The notes: generated from the letters alone by a model not told the origin. Positions 41,299 to 51,797 are shown, counted from the stretch's first letter. The stretch: 64,000 nucleotides of DNA from Devosia aurantiaca (GCF_011058215.1 NZ_JAALFG010000002.1:558001-622000); one strand, 5' to 3'. A program made the numbers and translations.

Positions 41299-42140
41299 GA
41301 TTCTTTGGGGTCTTCGGGTTCTTCGGTCTTGTTGGGGCGCACCGCAACTACCGTCTCGATCCGCAGATCGATGATAGCAATGTCACGGTCGAGAAGCTGA
41401 TACTGGTCCTGGTAGGAAACCAGCTTGGTCATGGCCTGCGCCACGCCCTGCTCCGGAAGCTGGATGCGCAGGCCAGTGTCGTAAAGAAGGTCCCAGCGCC
41501 GGTCGGCGATGCGCGAAATCGCGATCAAGCCGTCCTTGAGGCTGGGGAAATTTTCCATGGCGCGGATCATCACCAGGGCGTCGTCCGCCGCGCCATCGCC
41601 AATCACCAGCGGCAGGTCGCCATAGGCGCCACCGTCTTCGCCGATCTGGTCGCCATCGCCATCAATCACAAAGGTGATGCCATCGACGCGCCAGCGGGCG
41701 ATCGGCTTCTTCTCGACGATATCGACCGCGACATCACCCGGATAGGTCTTGCGCACGATGACGCTGTCGACCGCTGGAAGCTCGGCGACGCGCTGCCGCG
41801 CGGCTTCGACATCGAAGGAGAGCGTAGACGTATGCGGCTGGATCCCGAGCGCATCGAAAATGTCCTGCTCGGAGGTCAGCGTTTGCCCCTGCAGCGAGAT
41901 CTCGCCGATGGCAAGACCGGCCTGGGCGAAGTTACCCTGCGCGACAGTAGCGAGATTGGAGGCGGTAACACCGATCGGCTCGCGGACGGCATAGAGTCCG
42001 ACGGCGCCGGCAATCAGTGCCGCAACCATCAGGCCCCGGCGGACCAGACCGCCATGCAGCACCCGAAGGCGGGTCCAGCGGTTGGCAAGGCGGCTGCGCG
42101 GCGCGCGGACGGGAACAGGCAGCGCGCGGGGATCGACCAT
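41295..42140 (-). CDS. ftsQ: Cell division protein FtsQ
   Basis: Bitopic membrane protein linking early and late divisome. I prefer the ATG at 42140 (MVDPRALPVPV), with GGAG 5 bases before it, giving 281 residues; the open frame extends to 42209, overlapping ddlB, with only TTG or CTG-type starts. One membrane helix near 35-55 (GLMVAALIAGAVGLYAV), then a POTRA domain (IGEISLQGQTLTSEQDIFDALG, the fold's first strand and helix) and the FtsQ beta domain ending in PNKTEEPEDPKES. Confidence 0.92.
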   Translation of the reverse strand: MVDPRALPVPVRAPRSRLANRWTRLRVLHGGLVRRGLMVAALIAGAVGLYAVREPIGVTASNLATVAQGNFAQAGLAIGEISLQGQTLTSEQDIFDALGIQPHTSTLSFDVEAARQRVAELPAVDSVIVRKTYPGDVAVDIVEKKPIARWRVDGITFVIDGDGDQIGEDGGAYGDLPLVIGDGAADDALVMIRAMENFPSLKDGLIAISRIADRRWDLLYDTGLRIQLPEQGVAQAMTKLVSYQDQYQLLDRDIAIIDLRIETVVAVRPNKTEEPEDPKES

Positions 42141-42169
42141 CCGCGCTCCGGCGAGAAAAGCCTCGCTTT

Positions 42170-43090
42170 TTACCTGTTGCAACTCGCGTCCTCCACCAAC
42201 CAGGCGCACAATTCTTCATAGGAATGCCCGGCATGGGCAGCCTGTTCTGGCGCCAGGGACACCGGAGTCATACCCGGCTGGGTATTGAGCTCGAGCAGCA
42301 CCAATTCGCCGTCCTCGCCTGCCGCGTCGTTGTAGCGGAAATCGCACCGCGTCAGTCCGCGACAGCCGAGAGCTGTGTGAGCAGCCAAGCTAAATTGTTG
42401 CACTTTGTCGTAAATTTTCGGTTTCACCTGCGCCGGCAGCACATGGACGGCGCCACCCTGGCTGTACTTGGCCTCGTAGTTGAAGAAGGCCAGATCGGTG
42501 ACGATCTCGGTGACGCCGAGCGCCACATCACCCATCACCGCGCAGGTCAACTCGCGCCCGGGAATGAAGCGCTCGACCATCATTTCCTCGCCGGAAGTCC
42601 AGTCTTCCCGCAGCAATTCCTGCGGCGGGTGGCTGGTATCGGCCTTGACGATGAAGACGCCGAAGCTGGAGCCGTCGGCGATCGGCTTGATGACATAGGG
42701 CGGCGCCATGACATGGGCGCGTGCTGCCTCGGCCCGGGTGACAATCGTGTGATCGGTCACCGGAATTCCGGCCGCCTTGAAGATGATCTTGGCCTGGTGC
42801 TTGTTCATGGCCAGCGCCGACGCCAGCACGCCCGAATGCGTGTAGGGGATTTGCAAAAGCTCGAGCACGCCCTGGATATAGCCGCCTTCCCCGAAAGGAC
42901 CGTGCAGAGCGTTGAACGCCACGTCAGGCTTGAGCGCAGTAAGCACTTCGGCAACGTCGTGACCGACATCGACCTCGGTTACCTCATACCCGCCTTTGCG
43001 CAGGGCCGCAGCGCATCCAGCGCCGGTCATTAGGGAGACGGGGCGCTCATTGTTCCACCCGCCCATGAGGACGGCGACGTGCTTGCTCAT
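42170..43090 (-). CDS. ddlB: D-alanine-D-alanine ligase
   Basis: ATP-grasp enzyme making the D-Ala-D-Ala of peptidoglycan. 306 residues, standard. [16 protein letters not shown] at the N-terminus, [43 protein letters not shown], and [19 protein letters not shown] for Mg-ATP. Its ATG overlaps the murC stop (ATGA), so no murB lies between. Confidence 0.96.
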   Translation of the reverse strand: MSKHVAVLMGGWNNERPVSLMTGAGCAAALRKGGYEVTEVDVGHDVAEVLTALKPDVAFNALHGPFGEGGYIQGVLELLQIPYTHSGVLASALAMNKHQAKIIFKAAGIPVTDHTIVTRAEAARAHVMAPPYVIKPIADGSSFGVFIVKADTSHPPQELLREDWTSGEEMMVERFIPGRELTCAVMGDVALGVTEIVTDLAFFNYEAKYSQGGAVHVLPAQVKPKIYDKVQQFSLAAHTALGCRGLTRCDFRYNDAAGEDGELVLLELNTQPGMTPVSLAPEQAAHAGHSYEELCAWLVEDASCNR

Positions 43091-44505
43091 TTTGGCTCCT
43101 CGCCGATCAGCGCGCCCAGTTCAGCCGGCAACGCCGCGGCCCACTGCGTGATGTTGCCGGCGCCAAGGCACACGACATAGTCGCCATCCTCGACCCGCGT
43201 CGCCAGAAGCTTCGCCAGCTCCTCAGGCCCGGTCAGCACCCGTGCGTCGCGGTGACCGCGGGCGCGGATACGATTGACCAGCTCTTCATGCGTGACACCC
43301 ACAATCGGCTGTTCGCCTGCCGCGTAGATCGGCGCGACGATGACCGTATCGGCATCGTTGAAACAGGCGGCAAAGTCGTCGAAGAGATCGTTGACGCGCG
43401 AATAACGGTGCGGCTGCACCACGGCCACGACATCGCGCCGCGCCGACTGCCGGGCAGCGCGCAGCACCGCCGCAATCTCCACCGGGTGGTGGCCGTAATC
43501 GTCGATGACGGTGACGCCACCCACTTCGCCGGTCTTGGTGAACCGCCGCTTCACTCCGGTAAAACCCTTAAGCCCCTTGCGGATGGCTTCGGCCGGCACA
43601 TGCAGCTGGTCGGCAACGGCAATGGCAGCCGTGGCATTGAGCGCATTGTGGACGCCCGGCATAGGCAATTCGAGCCCATCGATGCGCAGCTGCGTCTGGC
43701 GAATGCGGTCGCGGATCTCGACCGAGAAATGCTGCACGCCATCGCGATTTTCGAGATCGATCAGCCGCACATCGGCCTGCGGATTGCGGCCATAGGTGAT
43801 GACCCGGCGATCCTTGATCTCACCCACCAACGCCTGCACTTCCGGATGGTCGAGACACATGACGGCAAAGCCATAGAACGGCACGTTCTCGACAAACTGG
43901 TGGAAGGCGTTCTTCACGCCCTCGAAGTTGCCGTAGTGGTCGAGATGTTCCGGATCGATATTGGTGACAATCGCCACGTCTGCCGGCAGCTTTACGAAAG
44001 TGCCGTCGGACTCGTCGGCTTCGACCACCATCCACTCGCCGGCCCCAAGGCGCGCATTGGTGCCATAGGCGTTGATAATGCCGCCATTGATGACGGTGGG
44101 ATCGAGATTGCCGGCATCGAGCAGGGTCGCGACCAGCGTCGTGGTCGTGGTCTTGCCATGCGTACCGCCGATGGCAATTGCCGTCTTGAAGCGCATGATT
44201 TCGGCCAGCATTTCGGCGCGGCGCACGATCGGCAGGTTGCGCGCGCGCGCTTCGACCAGCTCCGGATTGTCCTTCTTGATCGCCGACGACACGACCACGA
44301 CCTCGGCCTTGCCCAAATTATCGCCGCTCTGGCCGATTTCGACCGTGATCCCCATATCGCGCAGGCGCTGCACATTGGGGTTGAGCGAAGCGTCGGAGCC
44401 TTGGACGGTATAGCCCTGGTTGTGAAGAATTTCGGCAATACCGGACATGCCGATGCCGCCGATGCCGATAAAATGGACCGGGCCGATATTGCGGGGCATC
44501 TTCAT
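43087..44505 (-). CDS. murC: UDP-N-acetylmuramate-L-alanine ligase MurC
   Basis: Adds L-Ala to UDP-MurNAc. 472 residues. [18 protein letters not shown] (UDP-binding) near 10-27, [19 protein letters not shown] (ATP loop) near 113, [15 protein letters not shown] near 160, [13 protein letters not shown] and [14 protein letters not shown] near 330. Its start overlaps the murG stop by 4 bases. Intact. Confidence 0.97.
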   Translation of the reverse strand: MKMPRNIGPVHFIGIGGIGMSGIAEILHNQGYTVQGSDASLNPNVQRLRDMGITVEIGQSGDNLGKAEVVVVSSAIKKDNPELVEARARNLPIVRRAEMLAEIMRFKTAIAIGGTHGKTTTTTLVATLLDAGNLDPTVINGGIINAYGTNARLGAGEWMVVEADESDGTFVKLPADVAIVTNIDPEHLDHYGNFEGVKNAFHQFVENVPFYGFAVMCLDHPEVQALVGEIKDRRVITYGRNPQADVRLIDLENRDGVQHFSVEIRDRIRQTQLRIDGLELPMPGVHNALNATAAIAVADQLHVPAEAIRKGLKGFTGVKRRFTKTGEVGGVTVIDDYGHHPVEIAAVLRAARQSARRDVVAVVQPHRYSRVNDLFDDFAACFNDADTVIVAPIYAAGEQPIVGVTHEELVNRIRARGHRDARVLTGPEELAKLLATRVEDGDYVVCLGAGNITQWAAALPAELGALIGEEPK

Positions 44506-45618
44506 GTTGTGGGGCGTCCTTCGATAGTGGTGTTTTTGCCCGAAAGCATTTCGGCGAGGTCGGCGAGTTTTTCGACGGCGCGGGGCTGGCCCATGGCGCG
44601 GGCCGCATCGGCAGCGCGCCTCAGACCGGCCGGATCACTCAACAACTCATGGAGGCGAGTGGCGAGCGATTGCGGTGAAAGCGAGGCCTGTTCGGCCACC
44701 CAGCCGCCGCCGCCCTGTTCGAGATTGAGCGCATTATACTTCTGGTCGCTGTCGAGCGAGCCCGGCAGCGGGATCAGGATGGCGGGCCGTCCGAGCACGG
44801 TCAGTTCGGCGACGGTCGAGGCCCCTGCCCGCCCGATCACCAGATGCGCATCGGCGATGCGTTCGGGCAGATCCGGAATAAAGCGCGCCAGCTCAACATT
44901 GGTGCGCGACTGCCGATAGCTCTCGGCCACCCGGTCGATATCCTCTTCACGCGCCTGCTGCACGATCTGTAGGCGATGCCGCAGCGCATCCGGCAAGAGC
45001 GCGATTGCCGCCGGCACGATGTCGGACAGCGCCCGCGCACCCTGGCTGCCGCCGGTGACCACGAGGCGAATGGGACTTGCGTCATCAAGCGCCGGATAGG
45101 CCCGGCCCGTTACGGCCCGCACCCGATCGCGTACCGGATTGCCGGTGACGATCTTTTCGAGGTTTTGCCCATCGGCAAACCGCGTCGCGGGAAAACTCAT
45201 CGCCAAAATGTCGGCGAACCGTGCCAAAGCGCGATTGGCGCGCCCCATCACCGCATTCTGCTCATGCAGGATGCCCGGAATGCCGCGCAGGCTCGCCGCG
45301 ATGAATGGCGGAAAGGTCGGGTAGCCGCCAAAGCCGATCACCGCATCCGGCCGCACCTTGCCCAGCAAGCCATGAGCCTTGGCAACGCCGCGCAGGATAG
45401 TGAAGCCTGCGCTCGCCATCTTCAGCGGATTGCCGCCCGAAGGCGTTGCCGCCGGCACGATATGGATCTGCCGCGCCGGAAAATCGGCACCGTAGCTTTC
45501 GACGCGATGATCGGTCATCAGCTCGACCGCGTGGCCGCGGCGGATCAATTCTTGGGCCAGTGCCATGGCCGGGAAGAGATGCCCCCGTGCCGCCTGCCAT
45601 TAAAACAAAGGTTTTCAT
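44502..45618 (-). CDS. murG: UDP-GlcNAc transferase MurG (frameshift near the start)
   Basis: Makes lipid II from lipid I at the inner face of the membrane. The ATG at 45618 overlaps the ftsW stop (ATGA) and reads [12 protein letters not shown], the first glycine loop; then the frame changes at the C5 run 45582-45586. In homologues the loop is GGTGGHxFPA and the other frame continues [12 protein letters not shown].., so two G are missing (or one is extra). Afterwards [41 protein letters not shown] and [12 protein letters not shown] mark the acceptor and donor sites. About 372 residues. Confidence 0.95.
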
Positions 45619-46781
45619 TCGGCGGGGGCTACCACGGCGCTGCGGTACGAGGGAAGGCCGGTGGTCAAACGCTCTTCCGGCTTGGTGCGGGTAAAGGCCA
45701 GCATCAGCCCCATCCCGAAGGCCACGGCGAGCATCGACGTGCCGCCATACGAAACGAACGGCAAGGTCATGCCCTTGGGCGGAATGAGGTTAAGGTTCAC
45801 CGCAAGATTGATGCCCGACTGCATGGCGAACTGCACGGCGATGGTGGAAGCCGCAAGACGGGCAAAAAGGCTCGATTGCCGCTGCGCCGAGATCATGGCG
45901 CGGATGACGATAAAGCCGATAAGCCCGACCAGGCCCATGCAGAAGATGACGCCGAATTCGCCCGCGGCTGCCGAAAACACATAGTCGGCATGGGCGTCGG
46001 GGATAAGCTTCTTGGCAATGGATTCGCCCGGACCCCGGCCGAACCAGCCGCCCTCATAGAGCGAATCCAGCGCCCGATCGATCTGGTAGGTATTGCCGCC
46101 GCCATCGGGGTTGAGAAACGTATCGATGCGGCGCGCAAAGTGCGGAAAGAAGAAATAGGCGCCAAACAGCAGCCCGCCTGCCGACCCGGCAAGGCCGAAG
46201 ATGATCCACCAAGAAATGCCCGACAAAAACAGCAGCACTGCCCAGGTCGCCATCACCAGCGCCGTTTGTCCAAGGTCGGGCTGCAGCAGAAGCGCTGCAA
46301 CGATCAGCCCCATGATGGCAGTGGCGATCAGCCGGCCAGGCACGTTGCGATGGATCATGTATTCGGAAAACAGCCAAGCGCCGATCACCGCAAAGGCAGG
46401 CTTGACGAATTCGGACGGCTGGACCGATTGGCCCCCAAAGCTCATCCAGCGGCGGGCACCCTTGACCTCGGTACCGAAGCGCAGCGTCGCCCACAGCAGC
46501 GCCACCATGACGATCAGCGTGCCGAGCGCCGCAAATCGCGCTTGCCGGTGGTTGAGCATCGATGCGGCAAGCATCACCGGCACTGCCAGCGCGCAGAACA
46601 TGGCGTGGCGGATGACGAAATGCCATTCGTCAACGCCGATACGCTCGGCCACCGCCGGGCTTGCGCCAAAGCTCAGCACCATGCCTGCGCAGAGCAGCAA
46701 GATCAGCCCGCCGAGCAGTTCGCGGTCGATCGACCACCACCATTCAGCCAGAGGCGTTTTTTCGGCGCGAGAAAACATCAT
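45615..46781 (-). CDS. ftsW: Lipid II polymerase/flippase-family protein FtsW
   Basis: SEDS family peptidoglycan polymerase for septation. 388 residues from ATG ATG at 46781/46778 (MMFSRAEKTPLAEWW). About ten membrane helices; signature parts are GARRWMSFGGQSVQPSEFVKPAF, LLLQPDLGQTALV, and the family-defining ..IPPKGMTLPFVSYGGTSML. The frame is open further upstream into the DUF4394 gene only because of a one-base error there; a terminator between the two argues for separate genes. No strong ribosome site is visible. Confidence 0.94.
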   Translation of the reverse strand: MMFSRAEKTPLAEWWWSIDRELLGGLILLLCAGMVLSFGASPAVAERIGVDEWHFVIRHAMFCALAVPVMLAASMLNHRQARFAALGTLIVMVALLWATLRFGTEVKGARRWMSFGGQSVQPSEFVKPAFAVIGAWLFSEYMIHRNVPGRLIATAIMGLIVAALLLQPDLGQTALVMATWAVLLFLSGISWWIIFGLAGSAGGLLFGAYFFFPHFARRIDTFLNPDGGGNTYQIDRALDSLYEGGWFGRGPGESIAKKLIPDAHADYVFSAAAGEFGVIFCMGLVGLIGFIVIRAMISAQRQSSLFARLAASTIAVQFAMQSGINLAVNLNLIPPKGMTLPFVSYGGTSMLAVAFGMGLMLAFTRTKPEERLTTGLPSYRSAVVAPAE

Positions 46782-46881
46782 CGGAAACGGCCCGGCAACT
46801 CGATACAAACAAGATCGAATTGTACCGGACCGATGGTTACCGATTTCCCAACCGGCTTGCGTTTTGCGAATCGCCCAGTGG

Positions 46882-46914
46882 AAAACAAAAATCCCCGGGC
46901 GCTTGGCCCGGGGA
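46882..46914 (-). terminator. Terminator after the DUF4394 gene
   Basis: On the minus strand TCCCCGGGC and GCCCGGGGA pair around a 5-base loop and are followed by TTTTTGTTTTCC. It separates the DUF4394 gene from ftsW. Confidence 0.85.
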
Positions 46915-46938
46915 CGCACTGCAGTACCAGGGAGGAGA

Positions 46939-47729
46939 TTACTGCAGGATGGCGATGTCGCTGATGGCCCGTCGTCGACGCCCGAGATCTCACCGACCGA
47001 AGTGGCAGCGCCGGTGTCGAGGTCAACGGTATAAAGCGTCGTTCCGGCAACGAGGTAAGCGGTGTTGGTCAGATCTTCGGTGGACGAGATATCGAAGGCA
47101 TAGTTGTCCGCGCCATCGATGCCGAGCTTGCCGATGGCGGCAAGCGTGCCGTCATTGGGAGCGGTCTGCTGGATCAGCGCGACGATGGTCGCGTCGATGT
47201 CGAACATCTTGGTGGCCTCGGGCTTGCCGATCGAATTGGTGTAGGCGGCGGCAACGATGGCCGGCTCTTCGCCCTCATGCATGTCGCCAGCTTCATAGGC
47301 GAGCGAACCATCGACCGTGACCATGCCGTCATCGACATTGACGCGGTGGTTGGTGCCGTCGGTCGCCATCAGGCGCAGACGGTCGGCCATCGGGTTGAAG
47401 TCGACGATCGCGCCTTCATAGCTGGGCAGCGCTTCCGAAAGCGTCGACTTCACCGTTGCCGCGCCGGTTGCAGTGTCGATGGTCACGACTTCGCCAGCCA
47501 GCGAAACGCCGTAGAGCAGCTTGTCGGCAGGGCGAACGTCGATGCCGGCCAGGCCGTCAACGCCGGTCACATCCATCGTGCCGGACACTTCAAGGCTTTC
47601 GGTATCGAACATCACGAGCGTCGTGCCGCCGACAAGGCCAACCGCCGGCGCGGCATAGGCGGATGTAGCAAGGCCGGCAACGCCGAGAACCAGGGCAGCA
47701 CGCAGCGCGAGCAAGGAAGAAGAAGTCAT
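46939..47729 (-). CDS. DUF4394 exported protein (frameshift at the very end)
   Basis: About 263 residues. Signal peptide MTSSSLLALRAALVLGVAG.. with cleavage at AYA-A, then a beta-propeller-like repeat pattern: VGGTTLVMFDTESLEVSG, LAGIDVRPADKLLYGVS, DFNPMADRLRLMATDGTNHRVN, YTNSIGKPEATKMFDID, NYAFDIS and TTLYTVDLDTGAATSVGEI. This is the DUF4394 domain, of unknown function. Near 46966-46970 one base is missing; repaired it ends ..SDIAILQ and stop. GGAG lies 7 bases before the ATG. It is divergent from the sigma factor gene with 153 bases between. Confidence 0.85.
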
Positions 47730-47882
47730 GTGTCGTCTCCTCTGAAGGGCGCCTCCGGGGCGCGTTTACAAAGGGGTTACCCACGGGCCGATGCGTCTGG
47801 ATGCAGGGGGTACAAAATTATTTTCGCCCCGCATCCGAGCGGGGCCGTTCGCGGGTAATCGACATGAAGGACGATTGCCGCC

Positions 47883-48437
47883 ATGTTCCACCTCATGACC
47901 GACCCCAAAACTGCCGAACAGCTGATTGCCCAAATCGCCACCGGAAATCGGTCGGCGCTTGCTGCCCTGTTCGAAGGGGAGTCAGGCCGGCTCGTCGCCA
48001 TCGCCCAGCGCTTGCTGAGACGGCGCGACCTCGCTGAGGAAGTGGTACAGGAAGCCTTCATCACCGTCTGGCGGCAGGCGGCAAGCTTTGACGGCAGCAA
48101 AGGTTCGGCCCGCGGTTGGCTGACCACTATCGTCAGAAACCGGGCCCTGAACCTTCTGCGCGACAGTGCCCGCATGGATTTCGAGGACAGCGAGAAACTG
48201 ACCGAACTCGGTGACCGTCAGGCCGACGCGCGTGCGGCCTATGAAGCGCTTTCGATCAAGGACGCCCTCCGTCATTGCCTTGGCATGCTGGATGCGTCGA
48301 AGCGTGAAGCCGTGCTCCTGTGCTACGTCACCGGCCTCAACCATGGCGAAGCCGCCGCGTTCATGAACGTGCCGCTCGGCACGGTAAAATCCTGGGTTCG
48401 CCGCGGCACCGTTGCCCTTCAGGAGTGCCTGTCATGA
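47883..48437 (+). CDS. ECF RNA polymerase sigma factor
   Basis: 184 residues; an in-frame ATG at 47895 is also possible. Region 2 is RLVAIAQRLLRRRDLAEEVVQEAFITVWRQA split at about 35-65 and region 4 is YVTGLNHGEAAAFMNVPLGTVKSWVRRG at 145-172. No region 3, as expected for ECF factors. The sequence and the partner downstream suggest the SigK/RskA type. Its stop overlaps the start of the anti-sigma gene (ATGA), so the two are made together. Likely target promoters would be its own and that of the divergent DUF4394 gene. Confidence 0.92.
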   Translation: MFHLMTDPKTAEQLIAQIATGNRSALAALFEGESGRLVAIAQRLLRRRDLAEEVVQEAFITVWRQAASFDGSKGSARGWLTTIVRNRALNLLRDSARMDFEDSEKLTELGDRQADARAAYEALSIKDALRHCLGMLDASKREAVLLCYVTGLNHGEAAAFMNVPLGTVKSWVRRGTVALQECLS

Positions 48438-49123
48438 CCGAGGGCGATCGCGAACGCATCGGCGACTATGTGCTGGGTCTTCTGGAAGGCGCAGACCTCG
48501 CCGCCTTCGAACAACAGCTCGCAAGCGACCCCGAATTGCGCATGGCCGTCGAGCGGCTGCGCGGGCATCTGGGAAAGCTCGACGACACGGTAGAGCCCCT
48601 GCCCGCCAATCCGGCGCTTTGGGCCCGCATCGCGTCCGAGCTGGACACTCCCGTCGTAACCGCAGCACCTCCACGCGCTGCGAACGACAACCGCTGGCGC
48701 GGCTTTGCCGGCATCGCCGCCAGCCTGCTCGTCGCTTTGAGCATCGGCTACCTGGCCGGGTCCAATTTTGGCCAGGCGCCCCAGCCGCTCATGGTCGCCG
48801 TGCTGTTGACCGAGGGCAGCGCCGAACCGGCCGTTCTCGTCGAGGCCTTTGCTGATGACAGCATTCGCCTTGTGCCGCTCGAACTGGCACAAAAACCGGA
48901 CGACCGCGTCTATCAGGTCTGGACACTTCCTGACCCCGAGACCGGGCCGATATCGATGGGCATATTCGAGGATCCGCAGACCATGCGCCTCGCCGGGCCT
49001 AACCTCCCTGCACCGCAAAGCGGGCAGCTTTACGAGATCACGCTGGAGCCCACCGGTGGTTCGCCCACAGGCCGGCCCACCGGACCGATCCTCGTGAAGG
49101 GCTTTGCGAAGACCCCGCTCTAG
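48434..49123 (+). CDS. RskA-type anti-sigma factor
   Basis: 229 residues. The N-terminal about 60 residues ([31 protein letters not shown]) are the cytoplasmic sigma-binding domain and lack the HxxxCxxC zinc motif. One membrane helix at about 91-108 ([19 protein letters not shown]). The periplasmic part has the RskA-type ending [20 protein letters not shown]. It would hold the ECF sigma factor at the membrane until a periplasmic signal arrives. The stop overlaps that of the convergent mraY within CTAG. Confidence 0.9.
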   Translation: MTEGDRERIGDYVLGLLEGADLAAFEQQLASDPELRMAVERLRGHLGKLDDTVEPLPANPALWARIASELDTPVVTAAPPRAANDNRWRGFAGIAASLLVALSIGYLAGSNFGQAPQPLMVAVLLTEGSAEPAVLVEAFADDSIRLVPLELAQKPDDRVYQVWTLPDPETGPISMGIFEDPQTMRLAGPNLPAPQSGQLYEITLEPTGGSPTGRPTGPILVKGFAKTPL

Positions 49124-50205
49124 CGGAGCTTGAGGCTCGAAAGGCCGATCAGCGCCAGCACAAAGGAAATGATCCAGAAGCGGATCACCACTTGCGACTC
49201 CGTCCACCCCAAATGCTCGAAATGGTGGTGGATCGGCGCCATTCGGAACACCCGTTTGCCGGTTAGGCGGAACGACGTGACCTGGACGATCACCGAGACC
49301 GCTTCGAGCACGAAAAGCCCGCCGATGATCGCCAGCACCAGCTCATGCTTGGTCGCGACCGCAATGGTGCCCAAGGCACCGCCAAGAGCCAGAGAGCCCG
49401 TATCGCCCATGAAGATCTGCGCCGGCGGGGCATTAAACCACAAAAAGCCGAGACCCGCGCCGATCAAGGCGCCGCAAACCACCGCGAGCTCTGCCGTACC
49501 TGGAACCGAGTTCAGCAGCAGGTAGTCCGCATAATTCTGCGAGCCGACGAGATAGGCGATGAAGCCGAAACATGCTGCGGCAACCATCACAGGAACGATG
49601 GCAAGGCCATCGAGACCATCGGTAAGGTTCACTGAATTGCCCGCAGCAACCACAACGAAGCCGCCGAACAGGATGTAGAAATAGCCAAGGTTGAGCGCCA
49701 GGTCCTTGACGAAGGGAAACAGCAACGAAGTGCCGTAAGCCCCTTGCGCCAATTGCGAAATCGCAAAAGCCGCAATGCCACCGATCAGCGCTTCGAGGAA
49801 CAGCCGCTGCCTCGAGCCGAAGCCGGCATGGCTCATGCGCTTGACCTTGAGATAGTCGTCATAAAAGCCGATCGCACCAAAACTCACGGTAACGAACAGC
49901 ACGACCCAGACATAGCCGTTGGACAGGTTGGCCCAGAGCAACGACGAGATCAGCGTGCCCGAAAGGATCATCAGCCCGCCCATAGTCGGCGTGCCCTTCT
50001 TGGTCAGCAGGTGACCCGCCGGACCGTCTTCGCGGATCGGCTGGCCGCGGCCCTGCTTGACGCGCAACAGCGCGATCATGCCGGGGCCGAACAGAAAGAC
50101 GAAGAACAGCGCCGTCACCACCGCACCGGCAGTGCGGAAGGTGATGTAGCGGAAGACGTTGAAAGCCGCGAGGGATTCGCCCAGGGTGCTGAGAAAATAG
50201 AGCAT
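49120..50205 (-). CDS. mraY: Phospho-MurNAc-pentapeptide transferase MraY
   Basis: Makes lipid I on undecaprenyl phosphate. 361 residues with ten helices. [21 protein letters not shown] near 60, [17 protein letters not shown] with the catalytic Asp pair near 115, [13 protein letters not shown] near 190, [23 protein letters not shown] near 255 and the [13 protein letters not shown] histidine motif near 325. Intact. It is followed by the sigma/anti-sigma genes instead of murD. Confidence 0.97.
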   Translation of the reverse strand: MLYFLSTLGESLAAFNVFRYITFRTAGAVVTALFFVFLFGPGMIALLRVKQGRGQPIREDGPAGHLLTKKGTPTMGGLMILSGTLISSLLWANLSNGYVWVVLFVTVSFGAIGFYDDYLKVKRMSHAGFGSRQRLFLEALIGGIAAFAISQLAQGAYGTSLLFPFVKDLALNLGYFYILFGGFVVVAAGNSVNLTDGLDGLAIVPVMVAAACFGFIAYLVGSQNYADYLLLNSVPGTAELAVVCGALIGAGLGFLWFNAPPAQIFMGDTGSLALGGALGTIAVATKHELVLAIIGGLFVLEAVSVIVQVTSFRLTGKRVFRMAPIHHHFEHLGWTESQVVIRFWIISFVLALIGLSSLKLR

Positions 50206-50229
50206 GCTGTTCTTTTGTCTCTCGTGGGC

Positions 50230-51622
50230 TTAGCTGTCTTTGAACCGGGCGGTCACTGCGCTGACGACGCGCGCCAGCCCGACACCATTGGACCCTTTGA
50301 TCATAACAGCGTCGCCATAAGCAAGGTCGGCAATGATCGTGTCGATAGCTTGTTCGACACCCTGCGACCGGCTTGCAACAAGCCCGGCTGGCAGCGACTC
50401 CGCCAGCGCCGCGACGTGGCTGCCGACCAGGTGCACGCTCGTCGCACCTGAGCTCTGAACCGCACCGGCAAGGCTGGCATGCAGTCGATCGGCCTCGTCG
50501 CCAAGTTCGCGCATGTCGCCCAGCACCAGCACTTTCTTGCCCGATGGTGCAATGCTGCCAAACACTTCCAATGCCGCCGTCATCGACGCCGTATTGGCAT
50601 TATAACTCTCGTCGATCAGCAGCAGCGGCGTGTCCGCCGGACCCAGAAGCGTCCGCTGCCCCCTGCCCGGCTGCGCCCCGAACCCCGCCAAGGCCTTGAG
50701 CGCCACCGCCGGTTCGATGCCCGCAATGCTGGCGACTGCCAGGGCCGCCGTGGCATTTGCGAGCATGTGCCGCCCGGACACACCCAGCGCCAGGGCGTGG
50801 CTCTGCCCCTCATGCAGCACGGTCGCAAAACTCTGCTCCGCCGCCGTCTGCGGATCGACGATCTGCCAATCGACGCCCCGCGAAAAGCCATAGGTCACGA
50901 CCTTGCCGACGCCGGCCGCCTGGGCCGCGTCGAGCAGCAACTGGATCTGCGGATGATCGGCATTGAGCACCGCCGTGCCTCCCGGCTCCAGCCCCTCGAA
51001 GATCTCGGCCTTGGCCGCAGCAATGGCTTCGAGGCTCCCGAGCTTTTCCAGATGCGCCGGCGCGATATTGGTGATCACCGCCACATGCGGACGCACGAGT
51101 TTGCTGAGCGGCCGGATCTCATCGGGCGCATTCATGCCCATTTCGAAGACGCCGAACTGCGCCTCTTGCGGCAGCCGCGCCAGCATCAGCGGCACGCCCC
51201 AGTGATTATTGAAGCTCTTGATCGAGGCATGCGTCGCGCCCGCAGCCTCGAAGACCACTCGCAGCGCCTCCTTGGTCGTGGTCTTGCCGACACTTCCCGT
51301 CACCCCGACAATAAAAGCCCGGCTACGCGCCCGTGCCGCAATGGCCAAGTCACGAAGACCACCCAGCGCATCGGCGACAACAATTCGCCCCGGCCCCGCG
51401 CTTCGCCCCTCGCTCACCAGCGCCGCAACCGCACCATTGCCCAGCGCCGTGTCGACGAAATCATGCCCATCGAAGCGATCACCCTTGATGGCGACGAAAC
51501 GCATCGGGCCCCAATTCGCGCGAGTCGATCGAGATCGAGTTGATCTCCGTCGCGACGACGCCCTCGGCGCGTCCACCGGTAGCCGCAAGAACGTCGTCGA
51601 TCGTATAGAGGGGCTTTGTCAT
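50230..51622 (-). CDS. murF: UDP-MurNAc-tripeptide D-Ala-D-Ala ligase MurF (frameshift near the start)
   Basis: Adds D-Ala-D-Ala to complete the pentapeptide. From the ATG at 51622 (MTKPLYTIDDVLAATGG) to ISIDSREL the protein is in one frame; the remainder, from RFVAIKGDRFDGHDF, is in another. Removing one base at 51506-51512 (GGGCCCC) gives ..SRELGPMRFVAIKG.. and about 463 residues. GVTGSVGKTTTKEAL is the ATP loop near 108, SFNNHWGVPL and IDESYNANTASM follow. A palindromic repeat separates it from murE. Confidence 0.94.
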
Positions 51623-51680
51623 GGCTGGGGTCCGACCGCGAAGCAATGCGATGCAATACGTCGCTCGAGCGTGCGGCGGC

Positions 51681-51793
51681 AACCCCACCCAACCTCCCCT
51701 GCAGAAGGGGGAGGAGCGCATCGATTTTGTCCGCGATCTTGGAACAAGCACCGGCCAGACTCCTCCCCGCCTAACGGGGAGGCCGCGTGGGGG
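51681..51793. repeat. Palindromic element between murE and murF
   Basis: Two hairpins, CTCCCC with GGGGAG (51694-51714) and CCTCCCC with GGGGAGG (51762-51782), lie inside an outer inverted pair CCCCAC (51683) and GTGGGG (51787). The 175-base gap it fills is the largest within murE-rsmH. The structure is different from repeats A to C. Other copies are not present in this window. Confidence 0.65.
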
Positions 51794-51797
51794 CTAC

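Noticed and set aside
43252..46964. Long plus-strand open frames of 555 and 662 codons opposite murC, murG and ftsW
   Set aside because: Composition is that of reverse-complemented GC-rich coding sequence; the minus-strand genes are certain from motifs.
47820..47850. GCCCCG/CGGGGC hairpin in the space between the DUF4394 and sigma factor genes
   Set aside because: It is a stem between divergent starts with no T-run, so not a terminator; I could not tie it to a promoter or operator with confidence.
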